Assembly (NCBI RefSeq): GCF_020511115.1
Contig: NZ_JAJAVH010000007.1
Location: 1 to 64,000 of the forward strand
From: Luteimonas panaciterrae
Lineage (GTDB): Bacteria; Pseudomonadota; Gammaproteobacteria; Xanthomonadales; Xanthomonadaceae
Length of the DNA: 64,000 bases
Reading direction: 5' to 3'
Shown here piece after piece: positions 18,630 through 27,144 of this stretch (the first letter of the stretch is position 1; the number at the start of each line of letters is the position of its first letter). Below the pieces are notes generated by a model. That model made no database searches. It saw only the letters and a program-made list of their open reading frames with translations, and was not told the DNA's origin. The translations under genes and the position numbers were made by a program.

Positions 18630-19088
18630 ATGTCTCCGTCCAAGTTCCGCCACATCATGAACGTGTGGCCGCCGTTCCTCTTCAGCGGCATCCGCGTCCG
18701 CGAGATCAGTGCCGGCTGGCGTTCCGTGCGCGTGGAGCTGCGCCAGCACTGGTACAACCGCAACTACGTCGGCACCCACTTCGGCGGCAGCCTGTTCGCG
18801 ATGACCGATCCGTTCTGGATGATCATGACGATGCAGGCGCTGGGGCGCGGCTACATCGTCTGGGACAAGGCCGCCACGATCGACTTCATCAAACCGGGGC
18901 GCGGCACCGTCACCGCGCGCTTCGCTCTGGACGATGCCACGCTGGATGCGATTCGCGCCGCGACCGCTGGCGGCGAGAAAACCTTGCACTGGTTCGAGAC
19001 GCCGGTCACCGATGCCGGCGGCGAGACGGTGGCTCTGGTGCGCAAGCAGATCTACGTCCGCCGCAAGCGCGAGACCCCGCAGGGCTGA
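18630..19088 (+). CDS. DUF4442 hot-dog fold protein (thioesterase-like)
   Basis: A 152-residue protein of the DUF4442/YiiD C-terminal type. Sequence signs are MNVWPPFLFSGIRVREISAGW, then NRNYVGTHFGGSLFAMTDP, FIKPGRGTV, and VTDAGGETVALVRKQIYVRR. Hot-dog proteins of this type are usually acyl-CoA thioesterase-like, but the substrate is not known. The length fits the family and no defect is seen. Confidence 0.82.
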   Translation: MSPSKFRHIMNVWPPFLFSGIRVREISAGWRSVRVELRQHWYNRNYVGTHFGGSLFAMTDPFWMIMTMQALGRGYIVWDKAATIDFIKPGRGTVTARFALDDATLDAIRAATAGGEKTLHWFETPVTDAGGETVALVRKQIYVRRKRETPQG

Positions 19089-19186
19089 GTCGCGACATCC
19101 TCGCGATATCCCAATGATCTCCCGGGATATCCGAACCGCGACGTGCGTCGCGCTGCACATCGCGCGACAAGCTGTACATATTCATT

Positions 19187-19226
19187 CTGTTAACGCCGGG
19201 AGCGCGTATTCTCCGCAGGTTAACAG
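19187..19226 (+). promoter_or_regulatory. Inverted TTAAC half-sites at the kinase gene promoter
   Basis: CTGTTAAC at 19187-19194 and its exact complement GTTAACAG at 19219-19226 are 24 bases apart. A TATTCT box at 19207-19212 lies between them, suitable as a -10. A start point near 19219 would put the right half-site on the transcript start, so binding there would block transcription. The kinase ATG is at 19235, with GGGGG just before it. Confidence 0.45.
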
Positions 19227-19234
19227 GGGGACGC

Positions 19235-21358
19235 ATGTACAAGGCGCCACAGGACAAGCCTCGTGATCCGGCGCTGCCGGAGATCGCCGGTTATCGCCTG
19301 CTGCGCGTGATCGGCAGCGGCGGCATGTCGACCGTCTATCTCGCCGACCAGCTTTCGCTCGACCGCCAGGTCGCGATCAAGGTGATGCGGCCCGAGGCCC
19401 TCGCCGATGAAGTCAGCCGGCGCCGCTTCGAGAACGAAGCGCGCACCATCGCGCGCCTGGAACATCCGCATATCGTCGGCATCTACGAAGTCGGGCGCAC
19501 CAGCGACGGCCTGCCCTACTACGCGATGCCGCATCTCTCGCGCGGCCATCTCGGCGAACGCATCACCGCGGCGGGCGAAGCCGGCATGGACCCGCAGCGC
19601 GTGCGCGACATCCTGCATGCGCTGCTGTCGGCGCTCGGCTACGCGCATGCGCGCGGCACCATCCATCGCGACGTCAAGGCCGAGAACGTGCTCTTCGACG
19701 ACGCCGATCGTCCGATGCTCGCCGACTTCGGCATCGCATTGCGTCGCGGCTACGGCGCGCGCGTCACCACCACCGGCTTCGCCGTCGGCAGCACCGCCTA
19801 CATGGCGCCGGAGCAGGCGCGCGGCGACGAAGTGGACCACCGTACCGATCTCTACGCCGTCGGCGTGCTGGCCTGGGAAATGCTGGCCGGCGAACTGCCC
19901 TACAACGCCGCCGATGCGGTGTCGATGGCGGTGATGCACGTCAAGGATCCGATTCCGCGCCTGCCCTTCCGGCTGCGGCATTGGCAGCGCTTCTTCGATC
20001 GCGCGCTGGCGAAGGGGCCGCTCAAGCGTTATCGCGATGCGCGGCACATGCAGGAAAGCCTCGACCAGGTCCCGCATCGGCAGGTGACGCGCGAAATCCT
20101 CGCCGTGCCCGCGCTGCGTCGCGGCGCCGGCGTGCTCGGCGCGATGCCCCTGCTCGGCTGGTTCGGCGTGCTGGTCGTGGTCGCCGCCGCGCTCGGCCTG
20201 TTCCTGCACGGACAAAGCGAAAAAGACAACGCCGTCGCGGCGACACCGCCCGCGCCGCCCGCCATCACCATCGTGATGCCGTCGGCCGATGCTTCCGCCG
20301 CGGCCCAGAAACCGATCGAACAAGCCGCGCCCGCCGTCGCGACCGAGGAAGACCCCACCAAGGCGATGCTGCGCGCCGCGCCGACCTCGGAAGCCGAACG
20401 CTGGGTCACCGCCGCCGACGCGCAGATCCGTGCCGGCCGCCTGCTCACCCCGAAAAACGCCAACGCTTTCGACAGCCTGCTCGCGGCGCGCCAGCGCGAT
20501 CCCGGCTACGACGCACTGGTGCCGGCCATCGGCCGTCTCGTCGATGCTTTCAGCCGCGAAGCCGTGCGCGCCATCGGCAAGGGCGAGGACACACGCGCCA
20601 AGCAGCAGATCGCCGCCGCCACGCAGCTCGCCCAGCGCATGCAGCAGCCGGGGCATCCGGCGATCGCACGCCTGCGCACCGAGGTCGAGAAGGCCTACGA
20701 CGCGCGCGTCACGCTCGCCACTGCGGATTTCGATCGCGAGGCCGGCAAGAAAGCCATCGCCGGCGCGAAAACGATCGGCGTGATCGAAGCCGCCAACCTG
20801 CGCAAGCTCGCAGCGCGCGCAGAAAAGATTCCCGCGCCGGGCGATCGCCTGAAGCAGGCCGGCAACATGGTGCTGGTGCGCAGCAACGGTCTCGCTTTCG
20901 CCGCGTCGGCCGCGCCGGTCACCCGCGACGAATACGCGCGCTTCGCCACCGCCACGCATCGCAGCATGGCGCTATGCCGCGAGCGTGGCTCGCTGCTGCG
21001 CATCTTCGCGCCGCGCAACTGGAAATCGCCGGGCTTCGCCCAGGTCGGCAGCCAGCCTGTCGTCTGCGTCTCGTGGGCCGATGCCGAAGCCTACGCGCAG
21101 TGGCGCAGCGCGCAGGACGGCCGCCGCTATCGACTGCCGAACGCGGACGAAGCCAAGCTCCTGCCCGCCGATCCGGAACAGGCACGCACCGTCGCCGAAT
21201 GGAACAACGATTGCAGCGGCGGTTGCGACAAGCGCATCAGCAACGGCAGCAGTTGGCGCGGCGCCAAGGGTACCCGCCCTCTCCCCTCGGACCGTGGCTA
21301 TGACGATGTCGGCATCCGCCTGATCAGCGATTTGCCGGAAGTGCTCGCCAAGCGCTGA
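19235..21358 (+). CDS. Membrane Ser/Thr protein kinase with C-terminal SUMF1-like domain
   Basis: A 707-residue Hanks-type kinase. The kinase domain (about 20-280) has a glycine loop GSGGMSTVY (27-35), Lys49 in VAIKV, Glu68 in ENEAR, the catalytic loop HRDVKAEN (144-151) and DFG at 164-166, with APE at 191-193, so it looks active. A single membrane helix lies at about 303-326. The outer part begins with a Pro/Ala linker and a helical region, and ends in a formylglycine-generating-enzyme-like domain (about 565-700): TRDEYARFATATH, QPVVCVSWADAEAYAQWR, RYRLPNADEA, SSWRG and DDVGIRLISD. Kinase/SUMF1 fusions occur in Xanthomonadales and myxobacteria; the sensing role of the outer domain is inferred. 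No phosphatase gene is adjacent. Confidence 0.9.
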   Translation: MYKAPQDKPRDPALPEIAGYRLLRVIGSGGMSTVYLADQLSLDRQVAIKVMRPEALADEVSRRRFENEARTIARLEHPHIVGIYEVGRTSDGLPYYAMPHLSRGHLGERITAAGEAGMDPQRVRDILHALLSALGYAHARGTIHRDVKAENVLFDDADRPMLADFGIALRRGYGARVTTTGFAVGSTAYMAPEQARGDEVDHRTDLYAVGVLAWEMLAGELPYNAADAVSMAVMHVKDPIPRLPFRLRHWQRFFDRALAKGPLKRYRDARHMQESLDQVPHRQVTREILAVPALRRGAGVLGAMPLLGWFGVLVVVAAALGLFLHGQSEKDNAVAATPPAPPAITIVMPSADASAAAQKPIEQAAPAVATEEDPTKAMLRAAPTSEAERWVTAADAQIRAGRLLTPKNANAFDSLLAARQRDPGYDALVPAIGRLVDAFSREAVRAIGKGEDTRAKQQIAAATQLAQRMQQPGHPAIARLRTEVEKAYDARVTLATADFDREAGKKAIAGAKTIGVIEAANLRKLAARAEKIPAPGDRLKQAGNMVLVRSNGLAFAASAAPVTRDEYARFATATHRSMALCRERGSLLRIFAPRNWKSPGFAQVGSQPVVCVSWADAEAYAQWRSAQDGRRYRLPNADEAKLLPADPEQARTVAEWNNDCSGGCDKRISNGSSWRGAKGTRPLPSDRGYDDVGIRLISDLPEVLAKR

Positions 21359-21410
21359 GCATTGTTCGAACGCCAGATCGCGTGGGACGGCCATTGCCTG
21401 CTTTTGCCCA

Positions 21411-21434
21411 TCATTCCCGCGAAGGCGGGAATGA
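21411..21434. repeat. REP-like palindrome, copy 1
   Basis: TCATTCCCGC, loop GAAG, GCGGGAATGA: a 10-bp perfect stem in the space after the kinase gene. The same core recurs at 44359, 50878, 55982 and 56054. Confidence 0.85.
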
Positions 21435-21477
21435 CGAAACAGGCAACCGCGCTTTTCTCTACTCATGGCGGACACCG

Positions 21478-21483
21478 TAGAAT
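21478..21483 (+). promoter_or_regulatory. -10 box of the DUF502 gene
   Basis: TAGAAT ends 7 bases before the ATG at 21491. With the usual 6-8 base distance, transcription would begin at or next to the start codon, giving a leaderless mRNA. No convincing -35 was seen. Confidence 0.45.
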
Positions 21484-21490
21484 CACCGCC

Positions 21491-22171
21491 ATGAGCACCA
21501 ACACCTCCACCAGCCGCCGCCTGCAGCGGCTGTTCCTCACCGGTCTGCTCACCCTGCTGCCGATCTGGCTGACCTGGGTGGTGATCAAATTCGTCTTCGT
21601 ATTGCTCAGCGATCTCAGCAAGCCCTGGGTGCAGCCGCTGTCGCAGCGCATCGCCGCGGCCGATCCGCGCCTGCTCAGCTGGTTCGGCGACGACTGGGTG
21701 CAGACCACAATCGCGATGATCGCCACCCTGTTCGTGATCCTCCTCGTCGGCTGGATGGCGCGACGCGTGGTCGGGCAACGCCTGCTCGGCTGGTTCGAAG
21801 CGCTGGTCGCGCGCGTGCCGCTGGCCAACATGATCTATGGCAGCGCACGCAAGTTGCTCGACATCCTCCAGACCAAGCCGGACGGCACCCAGCGCGTCGT
21901 GCTGATCGACTTCCCGCACAGCCAGATGAAGTCGGTCGGCTTCGTCACCCGCGTGATCCGCGAAGCCGGCACCGGCCGTGAACTGGCCGCCGTGTACGTG
22001 CCGACCACGCCGAACCCGACCTCCGGCTATCTCGAGATCGTGCCGGTGGAAAAGATCACGCCCACCGACTGGACCGTGGATCAGGCGATGAGCTTCATCA
22101 TCTCCGGCGGCGCGGTGGCGCCGGAGACGATTCCATTCGATCCGCCAGCATCGCAGACGACCACCCGATGA
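21491..22171 (+). CDS. DUF502 family membrane protein
   Basis: A 226-residue protein with two N-terminal membrane helices: FLTGLLTLLPIWLTWVVIKF and a second at about 75-95 (IAMIATLFVILLVGWMARRV). A soluble part follows with ANMIYGSARKLLDILQ, QRVVLIDFPH, IGFVT-like VGFVTRVIREAGTG and VYVPTTPNPTSGYLEIVPVE, all characteristic of DUF502. The end MSFIISGGAVAPETI is also typical. The function is unknown; plant relatives (COV family) affect vascular patterning. Its stop overlaps the yhhQ start (ATGA at 22168-22171), so the two are translationally coupled. Confidence 0.9.
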   Translation: MSTNTSTSRRLQRLFLTGLLTLLPIWLTWVVIKFVFVLLSDLSKPWVQPLSQRIAAADPRLLSWFGDDWVQTTIAMIATLFVILLVGWMARRVVGQRLLGWFEALVARVPLANMIYGSARKLLDILQTKPDGTQRVVLIDFPHSQMKSVGFVTRVIREAGTGRELAAVYVPTTPNPTSGYLEIVPVEKITPTDWTVDQAMSFIISGGAVAPETIPFDPPASQTTTR

Positions 22172-22944
22172 AAATAGCGCACCTGTTCGAAGACCGCGCC
22201 ACTCGCCTCTTCGTCGCGCTCGCTGCTTTCTTCTGCGTCAACGCAGTACTGGCGGAATTCATCGGCGTGAAAATCTTCGCGCTCGAGGACACGCTCGGCA
22301 TCAAGCCGCTGGAATGGAACCTGTTCGGACAGACCGGCTCGCTCAACTTCACCGCGGGCACACTGCTGTGGCCGATCGTGTTCATCATGACCGACACGAT
22401 CAACGAATACTTCGGCCGTCGCGGCGTGCGCTTCATCAGCTGGCTGGCGGCGGCCCTGATCGTGTACGGCTTCGCCTTCGCCTTCATCGCCATCCATCTT
22501 GCGCCGGCATCCTGGTGGGTGGGCGTGGCGAAGGATCAGGGCGTGCCCGATTACCAGGCCGCGTTCTCGGCGGTGTTCGGACAAGGCCTGTGGACGATCT
22601 GGGGTTCGCTGATCGCCTTCATCATCGGGCAATTGATCGACGTCGCCGTCTATCACCGCATTCGTCGACACACCGGCGACCGCCATGCCTGGCTGCGCGC
22701 GACCGGCTCCACCGCGGTGTCGCAGCTGGTCGACAGCTTCGTCGTGCTCTACATCGCATTCGTGCTCGGCCCGCAGCATTGGCCGATGTCGCTGTTCGCC
22801 GCCGTCGCCAGCTTGAATTATGTCTACAAGATGCTGGCTGCGATCGCGCTGATTCCGTTGTTGTATCTGGCTCGCGCCGGCATCCATCGTTATCTCGGTC
22901 ATGCACGCGCGGCGGAATTGCGCGAGCATGCGGCGGCCGCTTGA
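22168..22944 (+). CDS. yhhQ: Queuosine precursor transporter YhhQ (VUT family)
   Basis: A 258-residue, roughly six-helix membrane protein of the DUF165/VUT family. Signs are NAVLAEFIGVKIF, FTAGTLLWPIVFIMTDTINE, GQLIDVAVYHRIRR and TAVSQLVDSFVVL. Such proteins take up the queuosine precursors preQ0/preQ1 for tRNA modification. The start overlaps the DUF502 stop by four bases. The C-terminus ends in a short Ala-rich tail. No queuosine riboswitch is seen, as expected for the internal gene of an operon. Confidence 0.9.
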   Translation: MKIAHLFEDRATRLFVALAAFFCVNAVLAEFIGVKIFALEDTLGIKPLEWNLFGQTGSLNFTAGTLLWPIVFIMTDTINEYFGRRGVRFISWLAAALIVYGFAFAFIAIHLAPASWWVGVAKDQGVPDYQAAFSAVFGQGLWTIWGSLIAFIIGQLIDVAVYHRIRRHTGDRHAWLRATGSTAVSQLVDSFVVLYIAFVLGPQHWPMSLFAAVASLNYVYKMLAAIALIPLLYLARAGIHRYLGHARAAELREHAAAA

Positions 22945-23033
22945 TTCAACGCGGATTCTGCGTGGTGACCTTCGGCCCATGCGAGCCGCGGCCCGCATGC
23001 GGATAGTCCTCAAAATTGTCCCGGGAGCACGCA

Positions 23034-24851
23034 ATGACCCTCCGACCACTTCTTCTCAGCCTCGCGATCGCATCGGTCGCGACAGGCACCGCACTATCCG
23101 TCCATGCCGAAACCGCGAAGACGGATAACGCGGCCACGCCCGCCAGCACCAAGGCGGCCAAGCTCGACGCGCTGTACGCGGAATACTGGGAAGCGTATCT
23201 GAAGCTGCATCCGGTCGAAGCCACGTTCCAGGGTGACAACCGCTACAACGATCAGCTGCCGGATTCCGGCAGCGCCGAATATCGCGAAAAGACGCGCAAA
23301 TTCACCGAGGACTGGCTGAAGAAGATCGAAGCGATCGGCGCGGACGGCCTCGCCGGACAGAGTCTGATCAGCTATCAGATCTTCGTGCGCGAAGCCAAGG
23401 ACGATCTGGAGTCCTACCAGTATCCCGACTGGATGATGCCGGTGAACCAGATGTTCAGCCTGCCCATCGCCGCCGTGCAGTTCGGCTCGGGCACCGGCGC
23501 GCAGCCGTTCAAGACGGTGAAGGATTACGACAACTGGCTCGCGCGCGGCAATCGACTGCCGGTGCTGATCGATACCGACATCGACAACATGCGGCAAGGC
23601 ATCAAAGCCGGCGTCGTGCAGCCGCGCGCGCTGATGGAAAAGGTGTTGCCGCAGCTGGCCGCGCTGATCAAGGACAAGCCCGAGGACACGCTGCTGTGGG
23701 GGCCGATCCAGTCGATGCCCGAAAGCTTCAGCGCCGCCGACAAGACGCGGCTCACCGAGGCGTATCGCGAAATGATCGGCGAACGCATCATGCCCGCCTA
23801 TCGCAAGCTGCACGATTTCATCGACAAGGAATACCTGCCGAAGACACGTGCCAGCGTCGGCCTCGACAAGCTGCCGAACGGCGCGGCCTGGTATGCCTAC
23901 GGCGCGCGCAAGTCGACGACGACCGACATGTCGCCCGCCGAAATCCATCAGATCGGATTGGATGAAGTCGCGCGCATCCACGGCGAGATCCGCAAGATCA
24001 TGGTCGAGACCGGCTTCAAGGGATCGCTGCAGGATTTCTTCCAGTTCATGAAGTCCGATCCGAAGTTCAGCTTCAAGAGCGAGGACGCGTTGCTGGCCTA
24101 CTACCGTGCTCTCGAAGCGAAGATCAACAAGCGCATTCCCGAGCAGTTCTCGCTAACGCCGAAAGCGCCGTTCGAGATTCGCCCGGTCGAGGCGTTCCGC
24201 GCGAAATCCGCGGCCGGTGGCGAATACATGCAGCCGAGCGAGGACGGTTCGCGTCCCGGTATCTTCTACGTCAACACCTACGACCTGCCCACCCGCAAGA
24301 CCTGGGACGCGGAGGATCTCTATCTGCACGAAGCGATTCCCGGCCATCACTTCCAGATCGCCCTGCAGCAAGAACTGAAGAGCCTGCCGGCTTTCCGCCG
24401 CTTCGGTGGCGAGACCGCCTTCATCGAAGGCTGGGGACTGTACGCGGAATCGCTGGGCAAGAGTCTGGGCGTGTACGAATCGCCCTATGACTATTTCGGT
24501 TATCTGCAGAACGAACTCTGGCGCGCGATCCGCCTGGTGACCGACACCGGACTGCACAGCAAGGGCTGGACGCGCGAGCAAGTGATCAAATACATGCTCG
24601 ACAATTCCGCCGAGAGCGAAGTCCAGTCCACCGCGGAAGCGGAACGCTACATTGCGTGGCCGGGGCAGGCACTGGCCTACAAGATCGGCGAGTTGAAGAT
24701 CAAATCGCTGCGCGCGAAGGCGGAGCGTGAGCTTGGCACGAACTTCGACATCCGCGAATTCCATGCCGAGGTGCTGAAGGACGGCGCCGTGCCGCTGGAC
24801 ATCCTGGAAGGCAAGATCGATCGCTGGATCGCCGAGAAAAAGAAGGGCTGA
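23034..24851 (+). CDS. DUF885 family secreted protein (putative metallopeptidase)
   Basis: A 605-residue protein with a signal peptide (MTLRPLLLSLAIASVATGTA, ending near SVHAET) and a DUF885 body. A zinc-type motif HEAIPGHHF is present, together with FIEGWGLYAESLG, PYDYFGYLQNELWRAIRLV and the end region AYKIGELKIKSLR. The fold is related to M32-like and other thermolysin-clan peptidases; activity is inferred from the HExxxxHH arrangement. The ATG at 23034 is chosen for its GGGAG site and signal peptide. arsC follows after 20 bases on the same strand. Confidence 0.88.
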   Translation: MTLRPLLLSLAIASVATGTALSVHAETAKTDNAATPASTKAAKLDALYAEYWEAYLKLHPVEATFQGDNRYNDQLPDSGSAEYREKTRKFTEDWLKKIEAIGADGLAGQSLISYQIFVREAKDDLESYQYPDWMMPVNQMFSLPIAAVQFGSGTGAQPFKTVKDYDNWLARGNRLPVLIDTDIDNMRQGIKAGVVQPRALMEKVLPQLAALIKDKPEDTLLWGPIQSMPESFSAADKTRLTEAYREMIGERIMPAYRKLHDFIDKEYLPKTRASVGLDKLPNGAAWYAYGARKSTTTDMSPAEIHQIGLDEVARIHGEIRKIMVETGFKGSLQDFFQFMKSDPKFSFKSEDALLAYYRALEAKINKRIPEQFSLTPKAPFEIRPVEAFRAKSAAGGEYMQPSEDGSRPGIFYVNTYDLPTRKTWDAEDLYLHEAIPGHHFQIALQQELKSLPAFRRFGGETAFIEGWGLYAESLGKSLGVYESPYDYFGYLQNELWRAIRLVTDTGLHSKGWTREQVIKYMLDNSAESEVQSTAEAERYIAWPGQALAYKIGELKIKSLRAKAERELGTNFDIREFHAEVLKDGAVPLDILEGKIDRWIAEKKKG

Positions 24852-24871
24852 GTCGACGGACTTCCGCAACG

Positions 24872-25291
24872 ATGATCACGATCTACCACAACCCCGCTTG
24901 CGGCACCTCGCGCAACACGCTCGCGCTGATCCGCAACAGCGGCGTCGAGCCGACCGTCATCGAGTATCTGAAGACGCCGCCCGACCGCGACACGCTGATC
25001 GGCTTGATCGCCGCTTGCGGGTTAAGCGTGCGCGAAGTGCTGCGTGAAAAAGGAACGCCCTACGCCGAACTCGGCCTGGGCGATCCAGCGTTGTCGGACG
25101 AAGCTTTGATCGACGCCATGCTGGCGCATCCGATCCTGATCAATCGTCCGATCGTCGTCACGCCGCTCGGTACACGGCTCTGCCGGCCCTCCGAACTCGT
25201 ACTCGACATCCTGCCGGATCCGCAGCGCGGACCGTTCACGAAGGAAGACGGCGAAGTGGTGATCGACGAACAAGGCCGGCGCGTCCTCTGA
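24872..25291 (+). CDS. arsC: Glutaredoxin-type arsenate reductase ArsC
   Basis: A 139-residue ArsC. The active-site motif ACGTSRNTLALI has the catalytic Cys10. INRPIVVTPLGTRLCRPSE contains the arginines that hold arsenate. ArsC reduces arsenate to arsenite with glutathione and glutaredoxin. There is no arsR, arsB or acr3 gene near it; the gene seems to sit as a passenger downstream of the DUF885 gene. The substrate could be another oxyanion, but the family match is close. Confidence 0.92.
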   Translation: MITIYHNPACGTSRNTLALIRNSGVEPTVIEYLKTPPDRDTLIGLIAACGLSVREVLREKGTPYAELGLGDPALSDEALIDAMLAHPILINRPIVVTPLGTRLCRPSELVLDILPDPQRGPFTKEDGEVVIDEQGRRVL

Positions 25292-25315
25292 CTCGACCGG
25301 CCCCTTGTTGCTTAC

Positions 25316-26665
25316 TTACGCGCGCGTATCGCGCCTCGCCCCGGGCTTGCCGCTGCTGCGATGCTGCTTCGGTCCCGCGTGCGAATGCGCGCCGCGCGAG
25401 GCGGGCTTACCGTGCGCGCGATGCGCGGGCTTGCCTGCTGCGCGCGTCGGCGGACGCTGGCCACCCGGCTTCTGACTGGTTGCACGCTGCCCGCCATTCT
25501 TGGGGATCGGCGCATCGAGGCGGATCGGCTTGCTCGGCGCATAACCTGGCACCGTGTCCATCACGATGTCGGCGTTGAGCATGCGCTGAATCTGACGCAA
25601 CAGGCCACCCTCTTCCGGCGATACCAGCGACAGCGCCTCGCCTGTCGAACCGGCGCGGCCGGTGCGGCCAATGCGGTGGATGTAGTCCTCGGCCACCATC
25701 GGCAGGTCATGGTTGATGACCAGCGGCAGATTGGGGATGTCCAGACCACGCGCCGCGACGTCGGTGGCGACCAGAATGCGTGCCTTGCCGGTCTTGAACT
25801 GGATCAGCGCCTTCTGCCGCTGCGCCTGGCTCTTGTTGCCGTGGATGGCGACGGCTTTGAGGCCGGCGGTTTCCAGCTGTTCGGCGAGGCGGTTGCAGCC
25901 GTGCTTGGTCTTGCCGAACACCAGCACCTGATCGGTGTGGCGCGAAGTCAGGATGCTGATCAGCAGATCGCGCTTGCGCGAGCCGTCGACCGGATGCGCG
26001 CGATGCACGATGGTCTCGGCAATGGTGTTACGCGCGGTCACCTGCACTTGCTGCGGGTTGCGCATGAATTCCATCGCCAACGCCTTGATCCGCTCCTCGA
26101 AAGTCGCCGAGAACAACAGCGTCTGGCGCTCCTTCGGCACGCGATTGATGATGCGCTTGATCGCGGGCAGGAAGCCCATGTCGAGCATGCGATCGGCCTC
26201 GTCGAGGACGAGGATTTCCACCGCGTCGAGCTTGGCGCTGCCGCGCTCGAGATGATCGATGAGCCGGCCGGGCGTGGCCACGAGGATGTCGGCGCCGCGC
26301 CGCAGGTTGTCGACCTGCGGCCCCATGCCGGCACCACCGTAGATGGTGGTGACGTTGAGACGCAGCTGACGACCATAGGTCTTCAGGCTGTCGGCGACCT
26401 GCACGGCAAGTTCGCGGGTCGGCACCAGGATCAGCGCGCGCGGCTTGCGCGGGCCGTTAGGCGGGGTTTGCTTGGACAGGCGCTGCAACAGCGGCAGGCT
26501 GAAGGCAGCGGTTTTGCCGGTGCCGGTCTGGGCACCACCGAGCAGATCATGACCGGCCAGCGCCAACGGGATGGCCTGAGCCTGGATCGGGGTGGGAACG
26601 GTGTATTGGCTGTCGGCCAATGCACGCAGCAGCGCGGGCGAGAGCCCGAGGGATTCAAAACTCAT
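25316..26665 (-). CDS. rhlE: DEAD-box RNA helicase, RhlE type
   Basis: A 449-residue helicase. In order: Q motif region (MSFESLGLSPALLRAL, then PTPIQAQAIP), Walker A AQTGTGKT, PTRELA, DEAD in LVLDEADRMLDMGF, SAT, the second domain with VLVFGKTKHGCNRLAEQL, DVAARGLDIP and HRIGRTGR. The last 75 residues are a basic, low-complexity tail with Gly, Pro, Lys, Arg and His, which would add general RNA affinity. RhlE helps remodel ribosome assembly intermediates and mRNA decay complexes. The ATG at 26663-26665 gives the family N-terminus; a distant GGAG lies 11 bases upstream. The long leader (479 bases to the next gene) is not explained. Confidence 0.95.
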   Translation of the reverse strand: MSFESLGLSPALLRALADSQYTVPTPIQAQAIPLALAGHDLLGGAQTGTGKTAAFSLPLLQRLSKQTPPNGPRKPRALILVPTRELAVQVADSLKTYGRQLRLNVTTIYGGAGMGPQVDNLRRGADILVATPGRLIDHLERGSAKLDAVEILVLDEADRMLDMGFLPAIKRIINRVPKERQTLLFSATFEERIKALAMEFMRNPQQVQVTARNTIAETIVHRAHPVDGSRKRDLLISILTSRHTDQVLVFGKTKHGCNRLAEQLETAGLKAVAIHGNKSQAQRQKALIQFKTGKARILVATDVAARGLDIPNLPLVINHDLPMVAEDYIHRIGRTGRAGSTGEALSLVSPEEGGLLRQIQRMLNADIVMDTVPGYAPSKPIRLDAPIPKNGGQRATSQKPGGQRPPTRAAGKPAHRAHGKPASRGAHSHAGPKQHRSSGKPGARRDTRA

Positions 26666-27144
26666 GTTATGGATAACTCCGAAAAATCGGCCATCCGCGC
26701 CCGGAAGTCGCGCATCGAACCGCGCCATGAGCGCGTTGAGGCGTGCGACCATCCGGCCGTGGGAACGGCACGATTGCTTACCCGGAGCTATCCAAAAACC
26801 GCGCTGCGAGTGAGGGTTGAACGGCTGCCGGACGCTCCGGGCCGTGTTTGCGCGACATCGAGCTCCGCCGACGGGGGCGAAGTCTCCAGCTTCACGTGCG
26901 GGATAGGTGCGGGACAGGCGTGAGAAAAAAGCCCCTTCCCCAACGAACATACCAGGATCGTGACTGCCCGAAGGCAGGGTCAAGCCATGTTGCAGAACAG
27001 GGGAATTGTAGCCGATTCCGGCGGTCGAAGCCAGCCGGGGCCGGCCCGGACACCCGTACAGGGCGGCGCGGCGGCCGTCAAGTTGTACGGTGGGCCGAGT
27101 TTTCGCGGACAATATTCCTTTGGCAGGGACGGGAATCCTCACTC
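26666..27144. other. Intergenic region between rhlE and the LysM-FecR gene
   Basis: This 479-bp divergent spacer holds no gene I can support. Frames are open through it on both strands but have no family features. It must contain both promoters. TTGTAC at 27083-27088 could be a -35 for the plus-strand gene, but no good -10 is spaced from it. An RNA leader for rhlE is possible, without a recognisable structure. Confidence 0.4.

Noticed and set aside
24872-25291. Arsenic resistance operon
   Set aside because: Only arsC is present; there is no arsR, arsB, acr3 or arsH in the vicinity.
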